Assembly: GCA_964599885.1 (NCBI GenBank)
Contig: CAZRHH010000009.1
Span: 1-64,000 of the forward strand
Direction of reading: 5' to 3'
From: CAZRHH01 sp964599885
GTDB lineage: Bacteria > Chloroflexota > Dehalococcoidia > DSTF01 > JACRBR01
Length of the DNA stretch: 64,000 bases
Shown here: in pieces, positions 1-8,571 of the stretch
Position numbering within the stretch: the stretch's first letter is position 1
Layout: the number at the start of each line of letters is the position of its first letter
Translations under genes and position numbers: made by a program
Notes under the pieces: model-generated
Seen by the model: only the letters and a program-made list of their open reading frames with translations
Databases searched by the model: none
Told to the model about the DNA's origin: nothing

Positions 1-1740
1 CAGCCCGGCGGTCGAGTGCTCGCCACCCTGCCGGCGCGCGAGTTCACGCTCAAGCACCGCTTCGAGGGCATCCCGGGCTTCGCCGGCACGGTCGACGCCG
101 ATGGCCTCGCGCGTCTCGCCGCCGACCCGCGCGTCCGCAGCGTCACGCTCGACGGCGTCGGCTACGGCGCAATGGACGAGAGCCTGCCGCTGATCAACGC
201 CGACGACGTGCGCGACTCGCTCGGCTTCACCGGCGCCGGCGTCACCGTCGCCCTGCTCGACTCCGGCGTCGACCGCAATCATCCCGACTTCGCCGGCGCC
301 ATCGCTTTCGAAGAATGCTGGCTTGCGAACGATTGCCCCAACGGCCAGCCGCACCAGAGCGGACCCGGCGCCGCCGAAGACGATCATGGCCACGGCACGC
401 ATGTCGCCAGCACCATCGCCAGCAGAGGCGCCGTTGCGCCCGAAGGCGTCGCGCCCGGCTCGAAGATCGCCGCGTACAAGATCCTCGACGACGACAACGA
501 GGGCTTCTTCTCCGACTGGGCGGCCGCGCTCAGTGACATCATCGCCAACCATCCAGAAGTCGATATCGTCAGCATGAGCCTCGTCGATGGTGTCAATCAC
601 GGCGGCGCGTGCGACAGCTATCAGCCGGCGATCACGAATGCGATCAACGCGCTGCGCACCGCGGGCACTGTCACCGTCATCTCGTCCGGCAACGATGGCT
701 ACGACGACGGCATCGCGTTCCCTTCCTGCGTAAACAGCGCGCTTTCCGTCGGCGCCGTATGGGATGCCAACGCCAGCGCCGTGAACTTCCTCGGCTGCAC
801 CGACATCCCCGTCACCGATCGTCCCACCTGCTTTTCGAACTCCGCAACCAGTCTGGACCTGCTCGCTCCCGGCGCGTTCATCCTCGCCAGCGGAATCGGC
901 GGCGGTACCGCCACGTTCGGTGGCACCTCGATGGCCGCGCCCCACGTCGCCGGCGTCGTCGCCCAGATGTTCGACGCGTTGTCTACGCTCACCGTTACGC
1001 AGATCGAATCCGCACTCGAAAGCACGGGCGTGCAGCGCGTCGATCCCAAGAACGGGATCAGCAAGCCACGGATCAACGCGCTGGCGGCCGTCACGTCCAT
1101 CAGTGATCCCGACGGCGATGGAGTCGCCGCCGTCGTCGACAACTGTCCGTCGGCCGCCAATCCCGATCAGCAGAATAGCGACAGCAACGTCATCGATCTC
1201 CCCGGCAAAGTCTACGACGATGTCACGATGCCGAACTCAGACGGACTAGGCGACGCCTGTGATCCCGACGACGATAACGACGGCCGCAGCGACCCCGACG
1301 AGGCATCCGGCGCCGGATGCGGCGGCGCAACGACGAACGCGCAGAAACGCGATACTGACGGCGACAACGCGCTCGACGGCGCCGAATGCGCGATCGGCAC
1401 CAACCCCAACAGCAGCGCGTCAGCGCCGTCGCTTGCGCAATGCGGCCCCAACACCGATGCCGACGCGGACGGCCTGGTCGCGTCTCGCGAGGTCTGCTAC
1501 TACAACACGAATCCGGCGAATCCCAACACCGACGGCGACAACTGCGCCGACGGCCGCGAAGCGGCGTCGATCAACCACAACCTCAGTGTCGACGTTGTCG
1601 ATCTCCAGCAGGTAGCGGCGGAGATGGGGTTCTACAGCGCGCCGGGCACCGTCGTGCAAGTGAACTTCGACATCACGAAGGACCGCCAGATCAACATCGC
1701 CGATCTGCAGCAGATCGCCGCCCGCATCGGCGCTTGCTAA
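1..1740 (+). CDS. Secreted subtilisin-like serine protease (S8) with calcium-repeat tail, 5'-truncated
   Basis: The frame is open from base 1, so the true start lies upstream; GTG at 16 is only the first internal start codon. Residues 1-50 (counted from 16) look like the end of an I9-type propeptide. The catalytic triad of family S8 is complete: Asp82 in LLDSGVD, His126 in HGHGTHVA, Ser305 in GGTSMAAP, with oxyanion Asn226 in SSGND. From about residue 358 there are Asp-rich thrombospondin type 3-like segments (DPDGDGV, DPDDDNDG). The last 55 residues hold two dockerin-like Ca-binding helices (SVDVVDLQQVA and DRQINIADLQQIA). Family knowledge: extracellular endoprotease, exported and autoprocessed. 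The dockerin-like tail resembles those of the two SGNH hydrolases near 19-20 kb, suggesting a shared display or anchoring mode (inference). Confidence 0.93.
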   Translation, partial: QPGGRVLATLPAREFTLKHRFEGIPGFAGTVDADGLARLAADPRVRSVTLDGVGYGAMDESLPLINADDVRDSLGFTGAGVTVALLDSGVDRNHPDFAGAIAFEECWLANDCPNGQPHQSGPGAAEDDHGHGTHVASTIASRGAVAPEGVAPGSKIAAYKILDDDNEGFFSDWAAALSDIIANHPEVDIVSMSLVDGVNHGGACDSYQPAITNAINALRTAGTVTVISSGNDGYDDGIAFPSCVNSALSVGAVWDANASAVNFLGCTDIPVTDRPTCFSNSATSLDLLAPGAFILASGIGGGTATFGGTSMAAPHVAGVVAQMFDALSTLTVTQIESALESTGVQRVDPKNGISKPRINALAAVTSISDPDGDGVAAVVDNCPSAANPDQQNSDSNVIDLPGKVYDDVTMPNSDGLGDACDPDDDNDGRSDPDEASGAGCGGATTNAQKRDTDGDNALDGAECAIGTNPNSSASAPSLAQCGPNTDADADGLVASREVCYYNTNPANPNTDGDNCADGREAASINHNLSVDVVDLQQVAAEMGFYSAPGTVVQVNFDITKDRQINIADLQQIAARIGAC

Positions 1741-1948
1741 CGCCTCACCGCATAGCTGTGCCGCATCTTTGTGCGTGCGAGCCCGCATCCACGGCCCACC
1801 GTCCCTTTCGTTTGATTCCTTCGCCTTGATGTTTGCGATCGTTGCGTCGTCGCCGCCATCGACCCAACAAAAGAGACACGCTGTGCCGCCCTGAAAATAG
1901 ACTCAGTCCACGACGCCGAGCGGTCGTGTTAAGCATGATCTCCGAGGG

Positions 1949-2005
1949 CAAGCTCCCCCTCTCCGAAGCGTGTATGGAGAGGGGGCCGTGGGGTGAGGCC
2001 GCGCG
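1949..2005 (+). repeat. Family D hairpin repeat (imperfect copy)
   Basis: Starts with aagctccccctctcc, followed by a short loop and the complementary ggagagggggcc, then gggtgaggccg. Similar copies occur at 10504, 17595 and 21754, always between genes. Confidence 0.75.
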
Positions 2006-2037
2006 TCGTGCAACGCGCCAATTCTCCACCCAACAAA

Positions 2038-2077
2038 GAAAAACCTCTGTGCCTCTGTGCCTCTGTGGTGAACCCGC
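2038..2077 (+). repeat. Family E short-period repeat, (cctctgtg)n-gtgaa
   Basis: Three consecutive cctctgtg units followed by gtgaacccg. The same sequence recurs at least ten times in the window, so it is a dispersed element and not chance low complexity. Confidence 0.8.
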
Positions 2078-2118
2078 GCCGTCTTGTCCGCCCGCAACCC
2101 GTCCCGAATACTGACCGC

Positions 2119-2577
2119 ATGGCCGCATCGACGATCTCCGCGCGCACCCTCACCCCCCGCGAACGAGCCCGATCGCTGCCCGCGCTGGTCTGGGGCGCAC
2201 CGATCGTCGCCGTGCTGGCCGGCCTGAGCGCTCAGTGGCTCGATTTCCGCGCGCTCCGCTATCCGCTGCTGCTCCTCGTGCTCGCTGGCGCCCTCGCAAC
2301 GGCGTACGCGTTGTTCGGCGTGCGCGCCACCGTCCGCGCCTTCGCGATGACGGCGCTGCTCGGCGTCGTCACGTGGGCCGCCGCCGAAACGCTCTACGTC
2401 GTCATCCACGGCGCCAGCGGGCAATCGTTCGACGCGCCACGCTTCGGCGCGCAATGGTCGCAAGCGCTCGGCCTCATCGCCATCCACGCCGGCGTCCTCG
2501 GCGCGCCGACGGGCATCGTCGCCGCGCTCCTGCTCCGCGTGCCGCCGCTGCTCGAACGATTGACACAGCGCCGATGA
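2119..2577 (+). CDS. Small polytopic membrane protein, unknown function
   Basis: 152 aa. ATG at 2119 is chosen because the open frame upstream runs through a dispersed repeat and gives an unlikely N-terminus. Four hydrophobic segments are visible, at about residues 22-42, 47-67, 72-92 and 118-142, so it is an inner-membrane protein. No family recognised. Its stop overlaps the next start as ATGA (2574-2577), so the two small membrane proteins are probably translationally coupled and work together. Confidence 0.7.
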   Translation: MAASTISARTLTPRERARSLPALVWGAPIVAVLAGLSAQWLDFRALRYPLLLLVLAGALATAYALFGVRATVRAFAMTALLGVVTWAAAETLYVVIHGASGQSFDAPRFGAQWSQALGLIAIHAGVLGAPTGIVAALLLRVPPLLERLTQRR

Positions 2578-3038
2578 ACTTCGGAGGCCCGGAAGACACG
2601 CCGCAACTGCCGCTGACGCCCCGCCGCAAAGCGATGCTCGCGGCCGGTGCCGCGCTCTTCCTCGCCCAGATCGCAGCCGCCATCGCCATCGCCCCGCCCA
2701 CCACCGGCACCGGCGACGCCAACCCCGGCGTACTGCTCATCGCCTGGCTCGCGTCGATCGCCGTCTCCGTCGTCACAGTGCTCCTGATCATCCGCCAGGC
2801 CGACCTTCCCGACATCGCCACCGCGTCGATGATCGTCGCCATCGCCGTTCTCGCCGCCTTCGCGCTCACCGCCGCCTACGACGTACGCGGCACCCAAGCC
2901 GAAGCCAACCTCACCGACGCCCTCTTCCTCGGCGTCACCGCCGGCGGCCTCACCGCGATGATCGTCTGGGGCATCGCCACAGCCGTCGCCCGCGCCCTCA
3001 AACTCCCCACCACCGCCCACCTCCGCGACCACCCGTGA
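2574..3038 (+). CDS. Small polytopic membrane protein, unknown function
   Basis: 154 aa, ATG in a 4-nt ATGA overlap with the preceding gene. Four hydrophobic segments (about residues 20-40, 50-68, 80-98, 115-138) after a short polar N-terminus. The two adjacent genes encode proteins of similar size and topology but I see no convincing sequence similarity between them. No catalytic motif. Function unknown. Confidence 0.7.
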   Translation: MNFGGPEDTPQLPLTPRRKAMLAAGAALFLAQIAAAIAIAPPTTGTGDANPGVLLIAWLASIAVSVVTVLLIIRQADLPDIATASMIVAIAVLAAFALTAAYDVRGTQAEANLTDALFLGVTAGGLTAMIVWGIATAVARALKLPTTAHLRDHP

Positions 3039-3110
3039 CGCGCACGAATCGGCGAGGATCTCCCGCACACGCCCCGGTTGGCGCAAAAGTGTCATCCGCG
3101 AACACAACTC

Positions 3111-3138
3111 GTAGGGACAGGTCTTTAGACCTGTCCGC
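3111..3138 (+). repeat. Family B REP-like palindrome (GTAG head)
   Basis: GTAG followed by the inverted repeat GGACAGGTC-TTTA-GACCTGTCC. The same element is at 12219, 23173 and 24449. GTAG 5' of a hairpin is the recognition signature described for RAYT/REP systems. Confidence 0.8.
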
Positions 3139-3168
3139 CCGCCCGCCGCACCGACACGCGCGCATTTC

Positions 3169-3198
3169 GTAGCCGCGGAGCTTCAGCTCCGCCGGACG
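3169..3198 (+). repeat. Family A REP palindrome (GTAG head)
   Basis: GTAG followed by the near-palindrome GCGGAGCTTCAGCTCCGC and the tail cggacg. Same family as the array next to the RAYT gene at 7583-8571. Confidence 0.85.
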
Positions 3199-3289
3199 TC
3201 GCCCAAAGGAAGCGCGCCCGGCAGCACGACGCGCGTCCCGAACGGGAGTCCAACCCGTTCGGTTTTCGTCCCCACGCCCATCCACCTCC

Positions 3290-3329
3290 CGATCTCATCT
3301 GTGTCCATCTGTGACATCTGTGGAAAACC
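3290..3329 (+). repeat. Family F short-period repeat, (catctgtga)n
   Basis: Repeats of catctgtg ending in gtggaaaac. It is often found just before a family E copy elsewhere in the window. Confidence 0.7.
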
Positions 3330-3367
3330 CGCCCCCAGCCCCACACCCGAAAAACACTTCACCGAAA

Positions 3368-3396
3368 TTGACAACACCTATCGCCCGTATTACGAT
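3368..3396 (+). promoter_or_regulatory. Sigma70-like promoter for the trehalose/glucan cluster
   Basis: TTGACA at 3368-3373, 17-nt spacer, TACGAT at 3391-3396. It is the best promoter match in the 3.0-3.7 kb gap and points at the GT4 gene. If used, it leaves a leader of about 290 nt before the ATG at 3694, long enough for an unrecognised regulatory RNA. Confidence 0.55.
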
Positions 3397-3693
3397 GCAA
3401 GCACGACCTCAGCCCGGTCGCACCGCACCTGCGGGCCGAACCAACGAACCAGAATGCGCCGGCGATTCGATCGGCCCACTCTTGCGACGGTTTCGCAATG
3501 CACATCTGTTAATCTCGATCCCAGGCACGGATCGTCGATGCTACGGGCGTCACAACGATGGGGGCCTAAGCACACTCAGGATCCGAATTCGCACCAACCA
3601 CACCTACGCCGTGAAGAGACGCCCGCCCCGCCACACCCCACGACCGGGCCGACGCCTCGGGGTTCCCGCACCGCCAGCCTGAGGAGGCACGCC

Positions 3694-4932
3694 ATGTACG
3701 GAACACTCGCCCTGTCCCACCGCGCGCTCGATGACCTCGCCGACTCCGCCGGCCGCGAGGCGATCGACGAACTGCGCCGCCTCGCGCGCCCCATCGAAGG
3801 CCTGCGCGTGCTCAACCTGAGCGTCACCGGCTTCGGCACCGGCACCGCCGAGCTGCTCAGTTCGTCCGTGCCGCTGCTCACCGATCTCGGGCTCGACTGT
3901 CACTGGCAGGTCGTCCGCGCGTCTGAAGATGTCACGGCGGTCACACGCCAGATGTACCAGGCGCTCGGCGGCCACAACGTCCCCTGGACGCAGGACATGA
4001 CGGAGACCTGGCTGGCGTACGCACAGATGAACGCCGACCTGCTCACCGAGCCCTTCGACGTCGTGATCATGCACGACGCGCAGCCGGCCGCGATGCGTTC
4101 ATTCGTCAGCGACTCTGCCGGCGCGAAGTGGATCCTGCATTCGCATCTCGATCTCTCGTCCGCGCAGGACGACGTCTGGATGCAACTCCGCAGCCACGTC
4201 GAAAAATACGACGCCGCTATCTTCGAATCGCCCGCGTTCACCCGCGCCGACATCACCGTCCCGACGTACATCGTGCCGCCGGCGATCGATCCCAACAGCC
4301 CGCGCAACATGCCGCTGCCCGACGATGTCGTGCGAACGGTGCTCGAGCGTTACGGCATCGATCCGGAGAGGCCGATCGTCTGCCAGGTCTCGCCGTGCGA
4401 CACTGCCAGCGACCACGAGGGCGCGTTCGTCGCCTGTCAGTCGCTGCGCGAAGAGTTCCCCGACCTCCAGTTCGTCATCCTGCTCACCACCGAGCCGCAT
4501 GACGCCGCCGGTCGTGCCTGCTACGACGATCTCGCGCGCATCGCCAACGACGAAGACTGGATCTTCGTCCTCAGCACTGGCAGCGATCTCGGCAACGTCG
4601 AGATGAACGTCTTCCAGCGCGCCGCCGACGTCGTCATCCAGAAGGGGCTCCGCAAAGGCTTCGGGCTCTGGGTCGCCGACGCCATCTGGAAGGAGCGCCC
4701 CGTCGTGGTCGCCCCCGCCGCCGGACTGCAGGAGCAGGTCATCGATGGCGAGAGCGGCATCATCGCGCACACGCCCGAAGACTTCGCCGAGGGCATCGCA
4801 ACCCTCCTTCGGGACCGCGATCTCGCCGCGCGCTACGGCAAACAGGGGCGCCAGCACATTGCAGAGCGCTTCCTGATCACCCGATATCTCAAGGACTATA
4901 TTCAGGTGCTCGACGAGGTACACAGGAGTTAG
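3694..4932 (+). CDS. Degenerate TreT-like GT4 glycosyltransferase paralogue (probable pseudoenzyme)
   Basis: 412 aa. ATG at 3694 has a gaggagg Shine-Dalgarno at 3681. It aligns by eye over its full length with the downstream TreT-like protein (NLSVTGFGTGTAELL vs NATAFGGGVAEIL; DVVIMHDAQPAA vs DFVVIHDPQPAA; two GT-B Rossmann halves). The catalytic signature is lost, however. The EX7E motif is K321...D329 instead of E...E. The donor-phosphate-binding Arg and Lys in the SRFDPWK loop are Pro234 and Ser239. Known: these residues bind the nucleotide sugar in retaining GT4 enzymes. Inference: catalytically dead or altered partner of the next gene, perhaps a heteromer subunit or regulator. The stop lies 3 nt before the next start. 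Confidence 0.85.
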   Translation: MYGTLALSHRALDDLADSAGREAIDELRRLARPIEGLRVLNLSVTGFGTGTAELLSSSVPLLTDLGLDCHWQVVRASEDVTAVTRQMYQALGGHNVPWTQDMTETWLAYAQMNADLLTEPFDVVIMHDAQPAAMRSFVSDSAGAKWILHSHLDLSSAQDDVWMQLRSHVEKYDAAIFESPAFTRADITVPTYIVPPAIDPNSPRNMPLPDDVVRTVLERYGIDPERPIVCQVSPCDTASDHEGAFVACQSLREEFPDLQFVILLTTEPHDAAGRACYDDLARIANDEDWIFVLSTGSDLGNVEMNVFQRAADVVIQKGLRKGFGLWVADAIWKERPVVVAPAAGLQEQVIDGESGIIAHTPEDFAEGIATLLRDRDLAARYGKQGRQHIAERFLITRYLKDYIQVLDEVHRS

Positions 4933-4935
4933 CCG

Positions 4936-6225
4936 TTGCTGGGTACCGTCCCGACCACCCCCAAATCCATCGAGGATTACCGCGCCGTCATCGGCGATGA
5001 ACGCACCGAAGAGATCCGCAGCCTCGCCGCGGATCTGAAGGGTGCGCGCGTCCTGCACGTCAACGCAACCGCGTTCGGCGGCGGCGTCGCCGAGATTCTC
5101 GCCACCATGATCCCGCTGATGAACGACATCGGTCTCCACGCCGAATGGCAGGTGATCAAGGGCGCCGACGAATTCTTCAACGTCACCAAGGCGATGCACA
5201 ACAGCCTGCAGGGCATGTACTACGACTGGACCCCCGCGGCGCGCGAGATTTGGCTCAATTACAACAGGCTCAACGCCGAAGTCTTCGACGATTCGTTCGA
5301 TTTCGTTGTCATTCACGATCCGCAGCCCGCGGCCATCCTCTCGTTTCTCGACGAGATGCACGGCAGCCATCACGGCCGCTGGACGTGGCGCTGTCACATC
5401 GACCTCACCGAAGCGCAGGTGCAGGTGTGGGACTTTCTGCGCCCGCACGTCGAGAAGTTCGACAGCGCTATCTTCACGCTGCCTGACTACGTCAAGGACG
5501 ATCTCGTCGGCCCGCGCATCTACTCCATCCCGCCCGCGATCGACCCGCTCAGCCCGAAGAACGTTGAGATCCCGATCGAAACCGTCAACGCCATTCTCGC
5601 CCGCTACGGCATCGACCCCGAACGCCCGATGGTGACGCAGATCTCGCGCTTCGATCCCTGGAAGGATCCGCTTGGCGTCATCGACGTCTATCGCACGGTG
5701 AAGCAGGAGTTCCCGGATCTCCAACTCGTCATGATCGCGTCGATGGCCAGCGACGACCCCGAAGGCTGGGACTGGTATGAGCGCACCGTCCGCCGCGCCG
5801 GCGAGGACTTCGACATCCACATCCTGTCCAACCTCAACGGCGTCGGTAACATCGAAGTCAACGCCATCCAGCGCGCCGCCCGCGTCGTCATCCAGAAGTC
5901 CGTACGCGAAGGCTTCGGCCTCGTCGTCTCGGAGGCGCTCTGGAAAGGGCGCCCGGTCGTCGCCGGCAACGTCGGCGGCATCCCGCTCCAGATCGACGAC
6001 GGCAAGACCGGCTATCTCGTCAACACGTCCGACGAGTGCGCCGACCGCCTGGCATCGATGCTCCGCGACCCCGCCGGGACGGACCGCATGGGCGCCGCCG
6101 GCGTTGAGTTCGTCCGCGACAAGTTCCTCACCACCCGCTACCTGCGCGACTACCTCAGCATCTTCCGGGATCAGGTCGCCACGAACGGTTCCGCGGTATC
6201 CTCTAGCCGGCAGGCGCGCCACTAG
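4936..6225 (+). CDS. treT: Trehalose synthase, TreT-type GT4 (nucleoside-diphosphoglucose-dependent)
   Basis: 429 aa. Start is TTG at 4936, supported by aggag at 4924-4928, 7 nt upstream. GT-B fold retaining glycosyltransferase. N-terminal acceptor half contains HVNATAFGGGVAE and HDPQPAAI. C-terminal donor half has R238 and K243 in SRFDPWKDP and the EX7E motif E325-GFGLVVS-E333. Known: TreT joins glucose from ADP- or UDP-glucose to glucose, giving trehalose. The neighbouring glgC suggests that ADP-glucose is the donor here (inference). A trehalose phosphorylase of the same fold cannot be excluded from sequence alone. Cytoplasmic. Confidence 0.85.
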   Translation: MLGTVPTTPKSIEDYRAVIGDERTEEIRSLAADLKGARVLHVNATAFGGGVAEILATMIPLMNDIGLHAEWQVIKGADEFFNVTKAMHNSLQGMYYDWTPAAREIWLNYNRLNAEVFDDSFDFVVIHDPQPAAILSFLDEMHGSHHGRWTWRCHIDLTEAQVQVWDFLRPHVEKFDSAIFTLPDYVKDDLVGPRIYSIPPAIDPLSPKNVEIPIETVNAILARYGIDPERPMVTQISRFDPWKDPLGVIDVYRTVKQEFPDLQLVMIASMASDDPEGWDWYERTVRRAGEDFDIHILSNLNGVGNIEVNAIQRAARVVIQKSVREGFGLVVSEALWKGRPVVAGNVGGIPLQIDDGKTGYLVNTSDECADRLASMLRDPAGTDRMGAAGVEFVRDKFLTTRYLRDYLSIFRDQVATNGSAVSSSRQARH

Positions 6226-6280
6226 ATCACGGCCGCAGCACCGTAGCGGCACAGCGTGCTGTGCCGTCGTGGGAGTGTCG

Positions 6281-7570
6281 ATGAAGCGAGTGTCCTCACT
6301 CATTCTGGCGGGCGGCCAGGGCGACAGGCTCAGCGTGCTGAGCGAAGAACGCGCCAAACCCGCCGTCATCTTCGGCGGCCGCTACCGGATCATCGATTTC
6401 GCGCTCAGCAACATCGTCAACTCCGGCATCACGCGCGTCGGCGTCCTCACGCAGTACCGCCCGCGCTCGCTCAACGATCACATCGGCATCGGCCGCCCGT
6501 GGGATCTCGACCGGCAGGGCGGCGGCGTCACGCTGCTGCAGCCCTACCTCGGCCGCGAGAGCTCCGACTGGTACCGCGGCACCGCCGACGCCGTCTTCCA
6601 GAACATCTACTTCGTCGAGGAGATGCGCTCCGACATCGTCCTCATCCTCGCTGGCGACCACGTCTACAAGATGAACTACGACGATCTGATCGCGCACCAC
6701 ATCGCCACAGGCGCCGACTGCACCGTCCCGCTCTACAACGTCCCGCGCGACGAAGCGCACCGCTACGGCGTCCTCACCGTCGACGACGACAGCCGCATCA
6801 TCGAGTTCGACGAGAAACCCGATGACCCCAAGTCCACGCTGATCTCGATGGGCATCTACGTCTTCAACCGCGACTGCCTGATCGAGCAACTGATCGAAGA
6901 CTCCAAGCACGACACGACGCACGACTTCGGCCGCGACATCGTGCCCAAGATGGTCGACGATCCCGATTACCGCGTCTACGGCTTCAACTTCGACGGCTAC
7001 TGGCGCGATGTCGGCACGGTGGAGTCCTACTACGACGGCAACATGGACCTGCTCGAAGATCTCCCCGAACTCGACCTCTACGATCCGGAGACCCGCATCC
7101 GCACGCTCGATCCCGGCTATCCGCCCGCGAAGATCGGCCGCCGCGCCTACATGCAGCGCTCGCTGATCGATCTCGGTTGCATCGTCAACGGCCACGTCGA
7201 GCACTCGGTGCTATCGCCCGGCGTCTACGTCGAAGAAGGGGCCGTCGTGCGCGACTCGATCATCTTCGACGACTGCCGCATCGAAGCCGGCGCCATCGTC
7301 GAGCGTTCGATCATCGACAAGGAGACCGTCATCAGCAAGAACGCCTACATCGGCTACGGCGACGACTGGTCCGCCAACCGCGAGCGCCCCGACATCGTCA
7401 ACGGCGGCCACACCATCATCGGCAAGCGCGCCAAAGTCGAGCCGTACGTCCGCGTCGGCCGCAACTGCGTCATCGGCGCCAACGTCGTAGCCGCCGGCAT
7501 CGTCGACGGCCAGATCCCCAGCGGCACCACCATCCGCGCCCCCGAAAAGCGCTTCCCGTATACCGTGTGA
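6281..7570 (+). CDS. glgC: Glucose-1-phosphate adenylyltransferase (ADP-glucose pyrophosphorylase)
   Basis: 429 aa, the usual length. ATG at 6281 follows gggag at 6271. N-terminal nucleotidyltransferase domain has LILAGGQGDRL, KPAVIFGGRYRIIDF and the FQN/AGDHVYKMNY signature. The C-terminal part, from about residue 290, is a left-handed beta-helix of hexapeptide repeats. Reaction: glucose 1-phosphate + ATP to ADP-glucose + PPi, the committed step to bacterial glycogen. It lies directly downstream of treT, so one ADP-glucose pool probably feeds both trehalose and the glucan made by the GH57 branching enzyme downstream. The usual GGxGxRL loop reads GGQGDRL. Confidence 0.95.
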   Translation: MKRVSSLILAGGQGDRLSVLSEERAKPAVIFGGRYRIIDFALSNIVNSGITRVGVLTQYRPRSLNDHIGIGRPWDLDRQGGGVTLLQPYLGRESSDWYRGTADAVFQNIYFVEEMRSDIVLILAGDHVYKMNYDDLIAHHIATGADCTVPLYNVPRDEAHRYGVLTVDDDSRIIEFDEKPDDPKSTLISMGIYVFNRDCLIEQLIEDSKHDTTHDFGRDIVPKMVDDPDYRVYGFNFDGYWRDVGTVESYYDGNMDLLEDLPELDLYDPETRIRTLDPGYPPAKIGRRAYMQRSLIDLGCIVNGHVEHSVLSPGVYVEEGAVVRDSIIFDDCRIEAGAIVERSIIDKETVISKNAYIGYGDDWSANRERPDIVNGGHTIIGKRAKVEPYVRVGRNCVIGANVVAAGIVDGQIPSGTTIRAPEKRFPYTV

Positions 7571-7582
7571 TGCACACGCGAC

Positions 7583-8079
7583 GTACCCGCGGAGCTTTAG
7601 CTCCGCCGGACCTCGAAATGCCGGATGAACGTCGTTTACCACGGACGTAGCCGCGGAGCTTCAGCTCCGCCGGACGTCGAAACGCCGGATGAACGTCGTT
7701 TACCGTAGCCGCGGAGCTTCAGCTCCGCCGGACCTCAAAACGCCGGATGAACGTCGTTGACCACGACCGTAGCTGCGGAGCTTCAGCTCCGCCCCAAGCG
7801 CCGCCAACCCGCTACACCACAGCACGCGCTGAACGCATGCACATTCGGACGTAGCCGCGGAGCTTTAGCTCCGCCGGACCTCGAAACGCCGGATGAACGT
7901 CCTTAGCCACGCGGAGCGTTACCCGCCAGAAACGCCGCCAACTCGCCGCACCAGAACAAGCACCGTAAGCGCGCACAGGCGGACGTAGCCGCGGAGCTTT
8001 AGCTCCGCCGGACCGCAGAACGCCGGATGAACGTCGCTTACCACGGACCGTAGCTGCCGACCTTCATCTCCTCCGGAAC
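7583..8079 (+). repeat. Array of seven family A REP palindromes beside the RAYT gene
   Basis: Copies begin at 7583 (GTAC head), 7647, 7705, 7769, 7851, 7985 and 8050 (degenerate). Each has a GTAG head, then cGCGGAGCTT(T/C)AGCTCCGC and a ggacc/ggacg tail. Most are joined by the conserved spacer cgccggatgaacgtcgtt. Spacing is 58-134 nt. The last, decayed copy overlaps the stop codon of the transposase at 8064. A further copy in inverted orientation lies at 8541-8571, so the gene is bracketed by its palindromes. Confidence 0.9.
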
Positions 8080-8537
8080 CGCGGCGCCAGCATCGAACCG
8101 CCTTGATACGGCCAGTCGTCAGAATGACCCATGAGCCCCGCGCGAACCGGATTCTCGATGATGTACTCGAAAAGCGCCGTGCGATCCTCGTCGCCGCGCA
8201 GTGCATGATCGAAGAAGCTCGGTTGCCACAAGCGCTCGCCCGTCTCCTGAACACACCGATGACTCGTCACCTGCTTGAACCGCTGGACGAACCGGATCAA
8301 ATTCGACTCTTCGTTCATCCCGCCGAGCAAGAGGTGCGCGTGATCGGGCATCAACGTGTAGAGCAGAACCTCGAACGACGACGAGTGCGCCGCATCGAGC
8401 ACAGACATGACCGCGAGGGCGCGGTCGCCCGTTAGAATTGGCTCTCTGGCGCGAGTCGCGATACCAATGTGATACGTGAGCGCGCCGGAATAGTCGAAGC
8501 CGGTGGCGCGCGGCCGATCGATGAAGCGCTTCCTCAT
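8064..8537 (-). CDS. REP-associated tyrosine transposase (RAYT, IS200-like Y1_Tnp)
   Basis: 157 aa, full length for the family. The HUH motif is MPDHAHLLL (His-x-His), followed by the RFKQVTSHR helix and the C-terminal FEYIIENPVRAGL helix, whose Tyr is the presumed nucleophile. Known: RAYTs are single-copy domesticated Y1 transposases that recognise GTAG-headed REP hairpins and mobilise them in trans. ATG at 8537 lies 3 nt from a REP, so the promoter region contains its own target. It sits between glgC and the GH57 branching enzyme on the opposite strand and clearly interrupts that cluster. Probably still functional because all motifs are intact. Confidence 0.9.
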   Translation of the reverse strand: MRKRFIDRPRATGFDYSGALTYHIGIATRAREPILTGDRALAVMSVLDAAHSSSFEVLLYTLMPDHAHLLLGGMNEESNLIRFVQRFKQVTSHRCVQETGERLWQPSFFDHALRGDEDRTALFEYIIENPVRAGLMGHSDDWPYQGGSMLAPRFRRR

Positions 8538-8540
8538 GCT

Positions 8541-8571
8541 ACGTCCGGCGGAGCTAAAGCTCCGCAGCTAC
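8541..8571 (-). repeat. Family A REP, inverted copy upstream of RAYT
   Basis: Read on the minus strand: GTAGCTGCGGAGC-TTTA-GCTCCGCCGGACG. It is opposite in orientation to the array at 7583-8079, so the RAYT gene is flanked by converging REPs. Confidence 0.88.

Larger units (their letters stand above)
1741..2118. other. Intergenic stretch filled with dispersed repeats
   Basis: No credible gene. It contains one C-rich hairpin repeat (family D) and one (cctctgtg)n repeat (family E), described separately. The rest shows no recognisable structure. Confidence 0.7.

Noticed and set aside
4099..6369. 756-codon open frame on the minus strand opposite the two GT4 genes
   Set aside because: It mirrors the codon structure of the well-supported plus-strand genes, has no recognisable domain and is a common artefact in GC-rich DNA.
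7583..8014. Evenly repeated 25-30-nt sequences that could suggest a CRISPR array
   Set aside because: The repeats are self-complementary hairpins with a GTAG head, spacers are themselves repeated and of variable length (about 30-100 nt), no cas gene is near, and a RAYT gene is adjacent.
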